A DNA stretch of 7,490 bases from Gallionella sp. (GTDB lineage: Bacteria > Pseudomonadota > Gammaproteobacteria > Burkholderiales > Gallionellaceae), in assembly GCA_024654105.1 (NCBI GenBank), contig JANLID010000136.1:1-7490 (forward strand), written 5' to 3'. Position numbers and translations under genes: made by a program. Of this stretch, positions 1 to 6,395 are shown one piece after another; positions within the stretch are counted from its first letter, which is position 1, and the number at the start of each line of letters is the position of its first letter. The notes under the pieces were generated by a model. The model saw nothing but the letters and a program-made list of their open reading frames with translations, did no database searches and had not been told where the DNA came from.

Positions 1-676
1 CGGGATTCTGTTCGAACAGCTTGCGCGCGATGTCGACCGCCTCGCGGCTCCACGCGATGGTGCGCTCGATGTCCAGCAGCAGATAATTGCGTTCCTCGAT
101 GCTGACGTTCTTGTTCACGCCGCCGGGGATAGCACCGGTGCCGTGGATGCGCTTGCCCGCCGTGACACGGATCACCTCCTGGCCATACTTGCGCAGCAGC
201 ACGCCCTGCCTGGCGATGTCCGGATAGGCGGCGGCGATGCCGACGATGTTGCGCTTCGCGACATCCGAGTCGAAACCGAACAATAAATCGGGCGAACACA
301 GGTGGAAAAAATGCAGCGCATGCGACTGCAGAATCTGGCCGTAATGCATCAGACGCCGCACCTTCTCCGCTGCCGGCGTCAGCGTCGCGCCGACGATCAT
401 GTCCATCGCCTTGGATGCGGCGATGTGGTGGCTCACCGGACAGATGCCGCACAGCCGCTGCACCATCACCGGCGCTTCCCAGTAGGGGCGCCCCTGAATG
501 AACTTCTCGAAGCCGCGAAACTCGACGATGTGCAGCCGCACCTGATGCACGCGGTCGTTCTCGTCCAGCAGCAGCGTGACCTTGCCGTGACCCTCGACAC
601 GCGACACCGGGTCGATTGCGACGCGGCGCAGGTTCTCGGGATGCGCGGCGGTTTCCAGATTATTGATATCAGTCAT
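1..676 (-). CDS. hoxH: NAD+-reducing [NiFe] hydrogenase large subunit HoxH (N-terminal part)
   Basis: HoxH carries the Ni-Fe(CN)2CO active site that splits or forms H2 in the cytoplasm. Only the first 225 residues are in the window; the family is usually about 480-490, so the C-terminal Cys pair and the maturation cleavage site lie beyond the left edge. The reading is open from the ATG at 676-674. Visible family signatures are DPVSRVEGHGK (residues 22-32), the RGFEKF stretch (54-59) and the L1 nickel-binding motif RLCGICPVSHH (74-84), with Cys76 and Cys79 as the first two Ni ligands. HGTGAIPGG further on is also typical of this family. The start lies inside the end of hoxY (8-bp overlap, ATGACTGA) and has no strong Shine-Dalgarno of its own, which suggests translational coupling. 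The CGICPVSHH form together with the hoxFUY neighbours separates it from membrane-bound group 1 enzymes. The absence of internal stops argues for an intact gene, as far as can be seen. Confidence 0.96.
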   Translation of the reverse strand, partial: MTDINNLETAAHPENLRRVAIDPVSRVEGHGKVTLLLDENDRVHQVRLHIVEFRGFEKFIQGRPYWEAPVMVQRLCGICPVSHHIAASKAMDMIVGATLTPAAEKVRRLMHYGQILQSHALHFFHLCSPDLLFGFDSDVAKRNIVGIAAAYPDIARQGVLLRKYGQEVIRVTAGKRIHGTGAIPGGVNKNVSIEERNYLLLDIERTIAWSREAVDIARKLFEQNP

Positions 677-1208
677 ACTTAATCAACCCATGTCCGAGCT
701 CCGGCGTCTTGCCCGCAATGAGGTCGGTGAGGAATTTCCAGATCGCGTCGCCCGACGGCGGGCAGCCGGGGATGAAGTAATCAATCTTCACCACTTCGTG
801 CAGCGGATGCACCTTGTCCAGCGGCAGCGGCAGTTCCGGGTCATTCGGGATGTGGCCGTGCGCCAGCCCCGGTTCGGTGAGATATACCTCGGTCAGGCAG
901 CTGCCCAGATCGAGATGGTTGCGCTGCGCGGGCAGACCGCCGTTGATCGCGCACGCGCCGATGGAGATGAGTATCTTGCAGTTCTTGCGGAACTCGCGCA
1001 GCACGTGCACGTTCTCTGCGTTGCAGATACCCCCTTCGATCAGGCCGATGTCGCACGGCCCGCAATGCTTGATGTCGGTAAGCGGTGAGCGGTCGAATTC
1101 GACGAGGTCGAGCAGCGGAAACAGCCGCTCGTCGATATCGAGGAACGACATGTGACAGCCGAAGCAACCGGCCAGCGAAGTGGTCGCGATGCGCAGTTTC
1201 TTGCTCAT
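669..1208 (-). CDS. hoxY: NAD+-reducing [NiFe] hydrogenase small subunit HoxY
   Basis: HoxY is the electron-transfer small subunit paired with HoxH. It holds the proximal [4Fe-4S] cluster that passes electrons from the Ni-Fe site to HoxFU. The protein is 179 residues, the short form typical of soluble bidirectional hydrogenases: it lacks the Tat signal and the extra C-terminal clusters of membrane-bound enzymes. Expected cluster ligands are visible: Cys15 and Cys18 in AGCFGCHMS, Cys86 in IGACAINGG, and Cys149 in IPGCPPSG. HCGPCD (48-53) and EGGIC (58-62) are further family motifs. I chose the ATG at 1208 because MSKKLRIATTSLAGC aligns with family N-termini. The reading frame can be extended to an ATG at 1355, but the extra 49 residues would run through a palindromic repeat and overlap hoxU. 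The Shine-Dalgarno is weak. The stop TGA (671-669) overlaps the start of hoxH. Confidence 0.95.
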   Translation of the reverse strand: MSKKLRIATTSLAGCFGCHMSFLDIDERLFPLLDLVEFDRSPLTDIKHCGPCDIGLIEGGICNAENVHVLREFRKNCKILISIGACAINGGLPAQRNHLDLGSCLTEVYLTEPGLAHGHIPNDPELPLPLDKVHPLHEVVKIDYFIPGCPPSGDAIWKFLTDLIAGKTPELGHGLIKYD

Positions 1209-1239
1209 GAATTTATACTCGTTTCCGGCAACAATAGAT

Positions 1240-1309
1240 CCGTTCGTCCTGAGATTCGAAGGATGGGCGGATTTATCGTTATGCCCTTCGACAAGCTCAG
1301 GGCGAACGG
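1240..1309. repeat. Dispersed palindromic 'RPELVEG' element between hoxU and hoxY
   Basis: Two imperfect inverted arms, 1240-1262 and 1285-1309, flank a 22-nt centre. The right arm contains TTCGACAAGCTCAGGGCGAA. The left arm is its near reverse complement with a 2-bp gap, so the element can fold into a stem-loop in the hox transcript. The right arm matches the right arm of the copy inside hoxF (3436-3460) at 23 of 25 positions, so the two belong to one repeat family. It fills most of the 119-bp gap between the hoxU stop and the hoxY start and may affect how mRNA levels or translation divide between the diaphorase and hydrogenase halves of the operon. That role is inference. Confidence 0.8.
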
Positions 1310-1327
1310 CTACTTTGCATGATTCAA

Positions 1328-2080
1328 TCATGGGCTTCCCTCGCAGGCAGCGCAACTATCGCCGGCATCGGCCTGGCGCGGCGCATCGTCCAGCGCCTGC
1401 GCGCTGATCGGGCGCTGGTCATATTTCCGTTTGCCGATCGGCACCCTGAAGCCGACGCGCTTCGGCAGGATCACACCCACCGGGCAAACCTGCATCGCCT
1501 TGTCGGTCAACGCAATGTCGGTGTCTTTCAGTAAACCCGATTCGGCATTGACGATGAGGTGCTTGGTGATGCCACGCCCGGATAACGCAAATACGTTCTT
1601 GCCATCCACCTCGCTTGAGGCACGCACGCACAGTTCGCACAGGATGCAGCGGTTGAAGTCGAGCAGGATGTCCGGGTGCGAGGCGTCCACCGGACGATCC
1701 GGGTACAGGTGGCGGAACCCGGCGGTATGCACTTCGAGGTCGTAACCCAATGCCTGCAACATGCAGTTGCCGCTCTTCTCGCACGACGGGCAAAAATGGT
1801 TGCCCTCGGCGAACAGCATCTGCACCAGCGTGCGGCGCAGGCCGTTCATTTCCTCGATGTTGCTCTCCACATTAAGTCCGGCTTCGGCGGGCATGGTGCA
1901 TGAGGCGGCGGTGCGGCCGCCGACCTTGACCGTGCACAGCTTGCAACTGCCGTGCGGCTTGAATTCCGGGTGGTAACACAGGTGCGGGATGTAATGGCCG
2001 GCGGACAGCGCGGCCTGCATTACGGTCTGTCCTGCTTCAAACGAGACGCTGGCACCATCGAGTTGGAATGTATTATTCAT
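1328..2080 (-). CDS. hoxU: NAD+-reducing hydrogenase diaphorase iron-sulfur subunit HoxU
   Basis: HoxU links the hydrogenase dimer HoxYH to the flavoprotein HoxF; it is related to the N-terminal part of complex I subunit NuoG. In 250 residues the sequence shows a plant-type [2Fe-2S] ferredoxin domain with Cys35, Cys46, Cys49 and Cys61. A NuoG-type motif follows, with His95, Cys97, Cys100 and Cys106 (GNHFCPSCEKSGNC). A [4Fe-4S] site is formed by Cys145, Cys148, Cys151 (CILCELC) and Cys199 (QVCPVG). Together these form an electron wire of three clusters. The ATG at 2080 opens directly into the ferredoxin fold, but no good Shine-Dalgarno precedes it. The family is usually near 235 residues. The extra length is a C-terminal tail, roughly residues 231-250, that contains an additional CAAC pair not expected from the known cluster set. 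hoxF lies 112 bp upstream and hoxY 119 bp downstream. Confidence 0.95.
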   Translation of the reverse strand: MNNTFQLDGASVSFEAGQTVMQAALSAGHYIPHLCYHPEFKPHGSCKLCTVKVGGRTAASCTMPAEAGLNVESNIEEMNGLRRTLVQMLFAEGNHFCPSCEKSGNCMLQALGYDLEVHTAGFRHLYPDRPVDASHPDILLDFNRCILCELCVRASSEVDGKNVFALSGRGITKHLIVNAESGLLKDTDIALTDKAMQVCPVGVILPKRVGFRVPIGKRKYDQRPISAQALDDAPRQADAGDSCAACEGSP

Positions 2081-2120
2081 GCTGGGTTCGATATTCGGAT
2101 GAGGTGCGAGACATTTGCCG

Positions 2121-2179
2121 CTGCAGGAGCGCGCCTTGCGCGCGATAAGGCGGTTCGCGCGCAGGGCGCGCTCCTGCAG
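2121..2179. repeat. REP-like strong hairpin between hoxF and hoxU
   Basis: Arms 2121-2145 and 2155-2179 are inverted repeats matching at 24 of 25 positions around a 9-nt loop (TAAGGCGGT). Each arm carries CTGCAGGAGCGCGC or its complement, reminiscent of the 'GTAGGAGCG' REP elements of pseudomonads and relatives. It lies wholly in the 112-bp hoxF-hoxU gap. There is no T-run after it on the minus strand, so it is not a typical intrinsic terminator. A transcript hairpin this strong would be expected to block 3' exonucleases and stabilise the upstream hoxF segment, or to partly attenuate transcription (inference). It differs in sequence from the RPELVEG-type elements in the same operon. Confidence 0.88.
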
Positions 2180-2192
2180 GTTGAAACGAAAT

Positions 2193-4058
2193 TCATATTT
2201 CCTCCGTTTTCAGATGCGCGCCGGCATCGTCGCGCCCGGTCATCTGGCGTGCCCTTGCCAATGCGCCGTCAAGATCGAAGGCTGGCTCGAAGTCCAGCGA
2301 TTTCAGGCGGGTTTCATAAGCGGGGCGGAAATGCTTGAGGGTGTGCAGCACCGGGTTGCACGCACTGCGCCCCAGCCCGCAGTGGGAGCTGGTCTGCAAC
2401 ACTTTATCCAGACGTTCGATCTCGTTTAAATCATATTGCGTGCCGTGCCCGGCGGCGATCTTGTCCATGGTCTGCTTCAGCATCGAGGTGCCGACACGGC
2501 ACGGCGTACAGAAGCCGCAGCTCTCGTGCGCGAAGAAATGCACGAAGTTGCGCGCCACCTCGAACAGGTCGCGGCTGTCGTCGAACACCATGAATGCGCC
2601 GGCAGTGGGCAAGTCTTCGAAGCCCAGTCTGCGGTCGAATTCGCTTTCCGCGACACATACACCGGATGGGCCGCTGACCTGCACTGCGCGCGCGTTCACC
2701 GCGCCGCAATCGTCCAGCACTTCGCGCACCGAAACGCCGAACGGATATTCGTAGATGCCGGGGCGCGGGCAGTCGCCGGACACTGAAATCAGCTTGCTGC
2801 CGGAGGATTTTTCCGTGCCGATGGCACAGTAGTTTTCCGCGCCCATGCGGAGCGCCAGCGCGGCGCTGCAAAAGGTCTCGACGTTGTCCACCGCGGTCGG
2901 CTGTTGCAGGTAGCCGTGCGTCACCGGGAACGGCGGGCGGCTGCGCGGTATGCCGCGCTTGCCTTCCAGCGATTCGATCAGCGCCGATTCCTCGCCGCAG
3001 ATATAGGCGCCCGCGCCGAGGTGGATGACGATGTCGAAGTCGAAGCCGGATTGTCCAAGAATGCTTTTGCCCAGCAGATTCGCTTCGCGGCGGCGTTGCA
3101 GGATGGCCTGCAAGGGTTCAAGCAGATAACGGTATTCGCCGCGCAGGTAAAGATAGCCGTGCTGCGCGCCGATGGCCAGTGCGCACAGTGTCATACCCTC
3201 GAACACCAGATCGGCCTGGCGCGTGAGCAGCACGCGATCCTTGAAAGTGCCCGGCTCGCCCTCGTCGGCATTGCACACCACGTAATGCTCGGAACCTGAT
3301 GCGTTGCGGCACGCTTCCCATTTCAACCCGGTAGAAAAACCTGCACCGCCGCGCCCGCGCAGGCCGGATTGCTTGATCGCTTCGACGATATTTTCCGCTA
3401 TCTCCGTTCGTGGTGAGCCTGTCGAACCACGTGACTCTTCGACAAGCTCAGGGCGAGCGGCTGATAAAAACAGCGCTGCGCGCAACACGTCGCCGGGAGC
3501 GATGCTGTTGTCGAGCAGCGGGCCGCTGCGGCGGATATTGTCTTCGACGCGGAAAAAATCAGCAGGCCAGTCTGTCAGCGACGTGCGGTTGCGGATCAGG
3601 CTACCGATCTCCTGCACGCGCTGGTGGGTAAGTTTCGTGATGGCGCGACCATTGACCAGCATCGCCGGGCCCTGGTCGCATAAGCCGGTGCAGGAGGTGG
3701 TATTGATGCTGACCAGCCCGTCTTCCGAGACCTTGCCCGGTTGCAGCCACAACTGCTGGCACATCTTTTCCATCAACGCCTGGTTGCCCAGCATGCGGTC
3801 GGTGATGTTGTCGGAAAACAGCACGCGGTATTCGCCGTGCGGCTGTAAATGCAGGAAAGAGTAGAAACCGGCGACACCTTCGATCCGCGCGCGCGGAATA
3901 TTCAGCTTGGCGCCAAGATAGCTGATTGCGGCGGGAGCAATGTAGCCATAGCGCTCCTGTATCTCGCGCAATATCTGCAACAGCGCGCCCGGATCGCAGG
4001 CATGGCGATCCAGTATCAAGTCCAGATCAGCAGGATGTCTGTCGCTGTCCGTCGCCAT
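2193..4058 (-). CDS. hoxF: NAD+-reducing hydrogenase diaphorase flavoprotein HoxF
   Basis: HoxF binds FMN and NAD(H) and is the site of NAD+ reduction by hydrogen-derived electrons. It is a fusion of NuoE-like and NuoF-like modules, so a separate hoxE is not needed. In 621 residues: the NuoE-like domain spans about 1-160, with Cys123 and Cys127 (TSCTGLCDQGPAML). The FMN-binding GLRGRGGAGF is at 232-241, NADEGEPGTFKDR at 263-275 and the NAD-site GAGAYICGEESAL at 348-360. The C-terminal [4Fe-4S] ligands are Cys514, Cys517, Cys520 (ESCGFCTPC) and Cys560 (SHCGLG). I prefer the ATG at 4058 over the one at 4067: GGGAG sits 9 nt before the former but abuts the latter. Two oddities appear. The first Cys pair of the NuoE-type [2Fe-2S] site is absent (SDNITD at 82-87). 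Residues about 201-218 are encoded by a dispersed palindromic repeat inserted in frame just before the FMN domain. The rest looks intact. Confidence 0.96.
   Translation of the reverse strand: MATDSDRHPADLDLILDRHACDPGALLQILREIQERYGYIAPAAISYLGAKLNIPRARIEGVAGFYSFLHLQPHGEYRVLFSDNITDRMLGNQALMEKMCQQLWLQPGKVSEDGLVSINTTSCTGLCDQGPAMLVNGRAITKLTHQRVQEIGSLIRNRTSLTDWPADFFRVEDNIRRSGPLLDNSIAPGDVLRAALFLSAARPELVEESRGSTGSPRTEIAENIVEAIKQSGLRGRGGAGFSTGLKWEACRNASGSEHYVVCNADEGEPGTFKDRVLLTRQADLVFEGMTLCALAIGAQHGYLYLRGEYRYLLEPLQAILQRRREANLLGKSILGQSGFDFDIVIHLGAGAYICGEESALIESLEGKRGIPRSRPPFPVTHGYLQQPTAVDNVETFCSAALALRMGAENYCAIGTEKSSGSKLISVSGDCPRPGIYEYPFGVSVREVLDDCGAVNARAVQVSGPSGVCVAESEFDRRLGFEDLPTAGAFMVFDDSRDLFEVARNFVHFFAHESCGFCTPCRVGTSMLKQTMDKIAAGHGTQYDLNEIERLDKVLQTSSHCGLGRSACNPVLHTLKHFRPAYETRLKSLDFEPAFDLDGALARARQMTGRDDAGAHLKTEEI
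3404..3460. repeat. Palindromic 'RPELVEG'-family element inside hoxF, read in frame
   Basis: Inverted arms 3404-3428 and 3436-3460 match at 18 of 25 positions around a 7-nt loop (ACGTGAC). The right arm is nearly identical (23 of 25) to the right arm of the element between hoxU and hoxY. In the hoxF frame it encodes ARPELVEESRGSTGSPRTE (about residues 201-219). This lies in the linker between the NuoE-like and FMN domains, right before IAENIVEAIKQSGLRGRGG. There is no stop or frameshift, and the added length is a multiple of three. Compared with the R. eutropha HoxF sequence as I recall it, this linker is about 17 residues longer, which fits insertion of the element. Confidence 0.85.
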
Positions 4059-4091
4059 GAAACGCATCTCCCAGGAATGTCATCAAAGAAC

Positions 4092-4119
4092 AGAATATCA
4101 CACCCGTAAGCCCATGCAA
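4092..4119 (-). promoter_or_regulatory. Candidate sigma70-type promoter of the hox operon
   Basis: Read on the minus strand, TTGCAT (4119-4114) and TATTCT (4097-4092) are 16 bp apart, each matching four of six consensus bases. Initiation would fall near 4085, giving a leader of about 27 nt with GGGAG placed ahead of the hoxF ATG at 4058. A short perfect inverted repeat GATTC-TTT-GAATC lies just upstream at 4133-4145 and could bind a regulator. I saw no convincing sigma54 GG-N10-GC site of the kind that drives some hox operons. The rest of 4059-4278 has no gene I can support. Confidence 0.35.
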
Positions 4120-4278
4120 TTTTCAAAAGCGTGATTCTTTGAATCTGGTGCAGGCAGCGCTTGGTGACAGGGCTGCGCCTGACAATGATGCGGTGCAAAT
4201 CCAGAATGACGAGCTGACCAGCGCGGTGTTGAAGTTCGCGTCATCGCCCAGGTCTTGACGTCCAGCTTGCCGGTAAGT

Positions 4279-4800
4279 TTAATCCAGCAAGCGTTTGATT
4301 TCGACCTGATGTTGTTGTGCGACAACATTCGTTGCTGCAGCAATTTGCTCACCTGCTTCAGCATTGTACCCGTCCGGTGCGGGGACATTGGCTAGTACGT
4401 CACGGGAAAATTCCATCACCGTGTTGAAGTGGCTGTCCCCGTCGCGTACCAGCGGGCGTGGCGCGATGGCCTGAAAATACAGCATGCCGTTGCGCAGGGT
4501 AATGGCGAGCAGATAGAAATTCTGCCCATGTGCCTTGACTTGTTTGTCGCGCACTTCGAAGCATTGTGTTGCGCAGTCTGGTTGTGGCTGCACCTGCATC
4601 CTGATTTCTTTCGAAATTGCCTCAATCAGCGGTTGTGCCAGGTTGAGCTGTGGTGCCAGAGTCATGTGATGCTGCCCCGGGCGTTGGATAATCAGCGGGT
4701 TGTCCAGCGGCGGTGTTTTTCCCGGGCGGCTTATTGCGATAACCAGCAGAGTCAAGATAGTCAGGGTGAATAGCTCGATCAAAATGTATATCCTCATCAT
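4279..4800 (-). CDS. Membrane-anchored protein of unknown function
   Basis: I do not recognise this 173-residue protein. One hydrophobic segment near the N-terminus (about residues 4-23, IYILIELFTLTILTLLVIAI) is followed by a basic/proline-rich turn (SRPGKTPP) and about 145 mostly polar residues. This suggests a single membrane anchor with the remainder on one side, without a lipobox. Two cysteines sit close together in DCATQCFEV (about residues 75-83). The C-terminal third is acidic and Ala/Gln-rich. The start is uncertain: ATGs at 4800 and 4797 lack a Shine-Dalgarno, whereas a TTG at 4782 has GAGG 9 nt before it. It lies about 220 bp upstream of hoxF on the same strand and diverges from nhaD, with 141 bp between the starts. 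Length, an uninterrupted frame and a sensible N-terminal helix favour a real gene; its GC looks lower than that of hoxF or nhaD. Any link to hydrogenase or antiporter function is unproven. Confidence 0.65.
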   Translation of the reverse strand: MMRIYILIELFTLTILTLLVIAISRPGKTPPLDNPLIIQRPGQHHMTLAPQLNLAQPLIEAISKEIRMQVQPQPDCATQCFEVRDKQVKAHGQNFYLLAITLRNGMLYFQAIAPRPLVRDGDSHFNTVMEFSRDVLANVPAPDGYNAEAGEQIAAATNVVAQQHQVEIKRLLD

Positions 4801-4812
4801 TGGGGGAAAGCA

Positions 4813-4827
4813 GCGCTATTCTAGCGC
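4813..4827 (-). promoter_or_regulatory. Palindrome over a candidate -10 box upstream of the unknown membrane protein
   Basis: GCGCTA-TTC-TAGCGC is a perfect inverted repeat with 6-bp arms. On the minus strand it contains TAGAAT (4823-4818), five of six matches to a -10 box, but no good -35 box lies at the right distance. Initiation near 4811 would leave almost no leader for an ATG at 4800, but a normal one for a TTG start at 4782. The site could be an operator for the divergent gene pair or simply chance. Confidence 0.3.
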
Positions 4828-4848
4828 GTCTGCACGTCGCTTCCACGC

Positions 4849-4875
4849 TTGCCTGACGTCCAGGTATGGTACAAT
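4849..4875 (+). promoter_or_regulatory. Candidate extended -10 promoter of nhaD
   Basis: TTGCCT (4849-4854) and TACAAT (4870-4875) are 15 bp apart. The -10 box is preceded by TG at 4867-4868 (TGGTACAAT), the extended -10 form that tolerates a poor -35 and short spacing. Initiation near 4882 would give a leader of about 60 nt before the nhaD ATG. That leader contains GAATTG/CAATTC arms (about 4886-4910). I do not recognise a known sodium- or lithium-sensing riboswitch in it. Confidence 0.45.
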
Positions 4876-4941
4876 TTTCGCTCCCGAATTGCTTTTCGCA
4901 GTCACAATTCTGCTGTTCCGATACCAAACGGAGATCCGCTG

Positions 4942-6351
4942 ATGAACCGCCTGTCTGTGCTGCTGATTTTGTTTTTTATGCCATTCATGGCGCATGCCAC
5001 CGAGGAAGTGCAGCGGCTTGACTTGACCTCTCAGTGGGTGGGTATCACGGCACTGGTGTTGTTCGTCGTCGCATATCTGGTGGTGATGGCGGAAGAATTC
5101 ACCCACTTGCGCAAATCCAAGCCGGTGATGCTGGCCGCCGGTGTCATCTGGGCGATGATCGCGTGGTATTACCAGTCGCATGAAATTCCGCACTTGGTCG
5201 AAACCGCGCTGCGCCACAATCTGGAGGAATACGCCGAGCTGATGCTGTTCCTGCTGGTGGCGATGACCTTCATCAATGCGATGGATGAGCGCAATGTGTT
5301 CGAGGCGCTGCGTTCCTGGCTGATCCGCAAGGGCTTCGGCTACCGCGCGCTGTTCTGGGTGACCGGCATGCTGGCATTCTTCATTTCGTCGGTGGCCGAC
5401 AATCTGACCACAGCTTTGTTGATGGTGGCAGTGGTGACGGCGGTCGGCGCCGACAACAAGAAATTCGTCATGCTTTCGTGCATCAACCTGGTCATCGCCG
5501 CCAACGCCGGGGGCGCTTTCAGTCCGTTCGGCGACATCACCACGCTGATGGTTTGGCAGAAGAACATCCATGCAAGCAATGGCCCCGTCGATTTCTGGTC
5601 GTTCTTTGCGTTGTTTTTTCCTTCGCTGGTCAATTGGCTGGTGCCGGCGGCCATCATGCATTTCTCGGTGCCGGACCTTAAGCCCAAGCAAGGCGGCGAA
5701 ATGGTCGCGATGAAGCGCGGCGCGCTCACTATCGCGATACTGTTTCTGATCACTATCGCTTTGGCCGTGAGCTTCCACAGCGCACTGGGCCTGCCACCGG
5801 TGATCGGCATGCTCACCGGCCTGAGTCTGCTCAAGTTCTACGCCTATTACCTGAAACTCGGCGACAAGCGGAATCGCGACAAGGATGATGAGAACATCGG
5901 CAGCCCGGTACCGTTCGACATCTACCGCGAAGTGGCGCGTTCCGAATGGGACACGCTGTTCTTTTTCTACGGTGTGGTGATGTGCGTCGGCGGGCTGGGT
6001 TTCATCGGCTACCTCGGCATGATCTCGCAGGTGATCTACGGCGACTGGGGCGCGACCAATGCCAACATCGCCATCGGCGTGATCTCGGCGATAGTCGATA
6101 ACATTCCGGTGATGTTCGCGGTATTGACGATGATGCCGGACATGTCGGTCGGACAATGGCTATTGGTGACGCTGACCGCCGGTGTCGGCGGTTCGCTGCT
6201 GTCAATCGGCTCGGCGGCCGGTGTCGCGCTGATGGGGCAGGCGCGCGGTGTCTATACTTTCTTCGGCCACCTTAAATGGACACCGGTGATCGCGCTCGGC
6301 TATGCGGCGAGCATCGGCGTGCACATGGCAATAAATCGCAGCCTGTTTTGA
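4942..6351 (+). CDS. nhaD: NhaD-type sodium/proton antiporter
   Basis: NhaD exchanges cytoplasmic Na+ (or Li+) for external H+ across the inner membrane and belongs to the ion transporter superfamily. The 469-residue length fits the family. The N-terminus, LSVLLILFFMPFMAHA, looks like a cleavable signal or first helix (possible cut after AHA at 17-19), as often seen in NhaD. About ten or more hydrophobic segments follow. Family-conserved polar patches within helices are visible: SSVADNLTTALLM (149-161), NAGGAFSPFGDITTLMVW (188-205), AIVDNIPVMFAVL (383-395) and GVGGSLLSIGSAAGVALMG (414-432). The paired ADN and VDN motifs (Asp153, Asp386) are likely ion-binding elements (family inference). GGAG ends 8 nt before the ATG and fixes the start. 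It is transcribed away from the hox genes as a probable single-gene unit. The membrane pattern and two symmetrical halves make a wrong family call unlikely. Confidence 0.95.
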   Translation: MNRLSVLLILFFMPFMAHATEEVQRLDLTSQWVGITALVLFVVAYLVVMAEEFTHLRKSKPVMLAAGVIWAMIAWYYQSHEIPHLVETALRHNLEEYAELMLFLLVAMTFINAMDERNVFEALRSWLIRKGFGYRALFWVTGMLAFFISSVADNLTTALLMVAVVTAVGADNKKFVMLSCINLVIAANAGGAFSPFGDITTLMVWQKNIHASNGPVDFWSFFALFFPSLVNWLVPAAIMHFSVPDLKPKQGGEMVAMKRGALTIAILFLITIALAVSFHSALGLPPVIGMLTGLSLLKFYAYYLKLGDKRNRDKDDENIGSPVPFDIYREVARSEWDTLFFFYGVVMCVGGLGFIGYLGMISQVIYGDWGATNANIAIGVISAIVDNIPVMFAVLTMMPDMSVGQWLLVTLTAGVGGSLLSIGSAAGVALMGQARGVYTFFGHLKWTPVIALGYAASIGVHMAINRSLF

Positions 6352-6395
6352 TCCGGCTTCGATCCATGTTTGACACAAAGAAGTGCTGAACAAGT

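Noticed and set aside
1209..1355. An upstream ATG at 1355 that would lengthen HoxY by 49 residues
   Set aside because: The extra residues are encoded by the palindromic repeat and overlap the end of hoxU, while the ATG at 1208 matches the family N-terminus.
2121..2179. Intrinsic terminator after hoxF
   Set aside because: The stem is strong, but no T-run follows on the minus strand and hoxU continues the same operon.
4112..4258. A short plus-strand open stretch (…NLVQAALGDRAAPDNDAVQIQNDELTSAV…, about 40 codons) upstream of hoxF
   Set aside because: It looks somewhat protein-like but has no start codon, no ribosome-binding site and no recognisable family; a gene remnant cannot be supported.
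4880..4941. Sodium or lithium riboswitch in the nhaD leader
   Set aside because: The leader is only about 60 nt with one weak 6-bp inverted repeat, and no known motif is recognisable.
4816..6156. A 446-codon open frame on the minus strand opposite nhaD
   Set aside because: It is the antisense shadow of a clear transporter gene. Its product is very rich in His, Arg, Asp and Gln with no recognisable domain, as expected from GC-rich codon complementarity.
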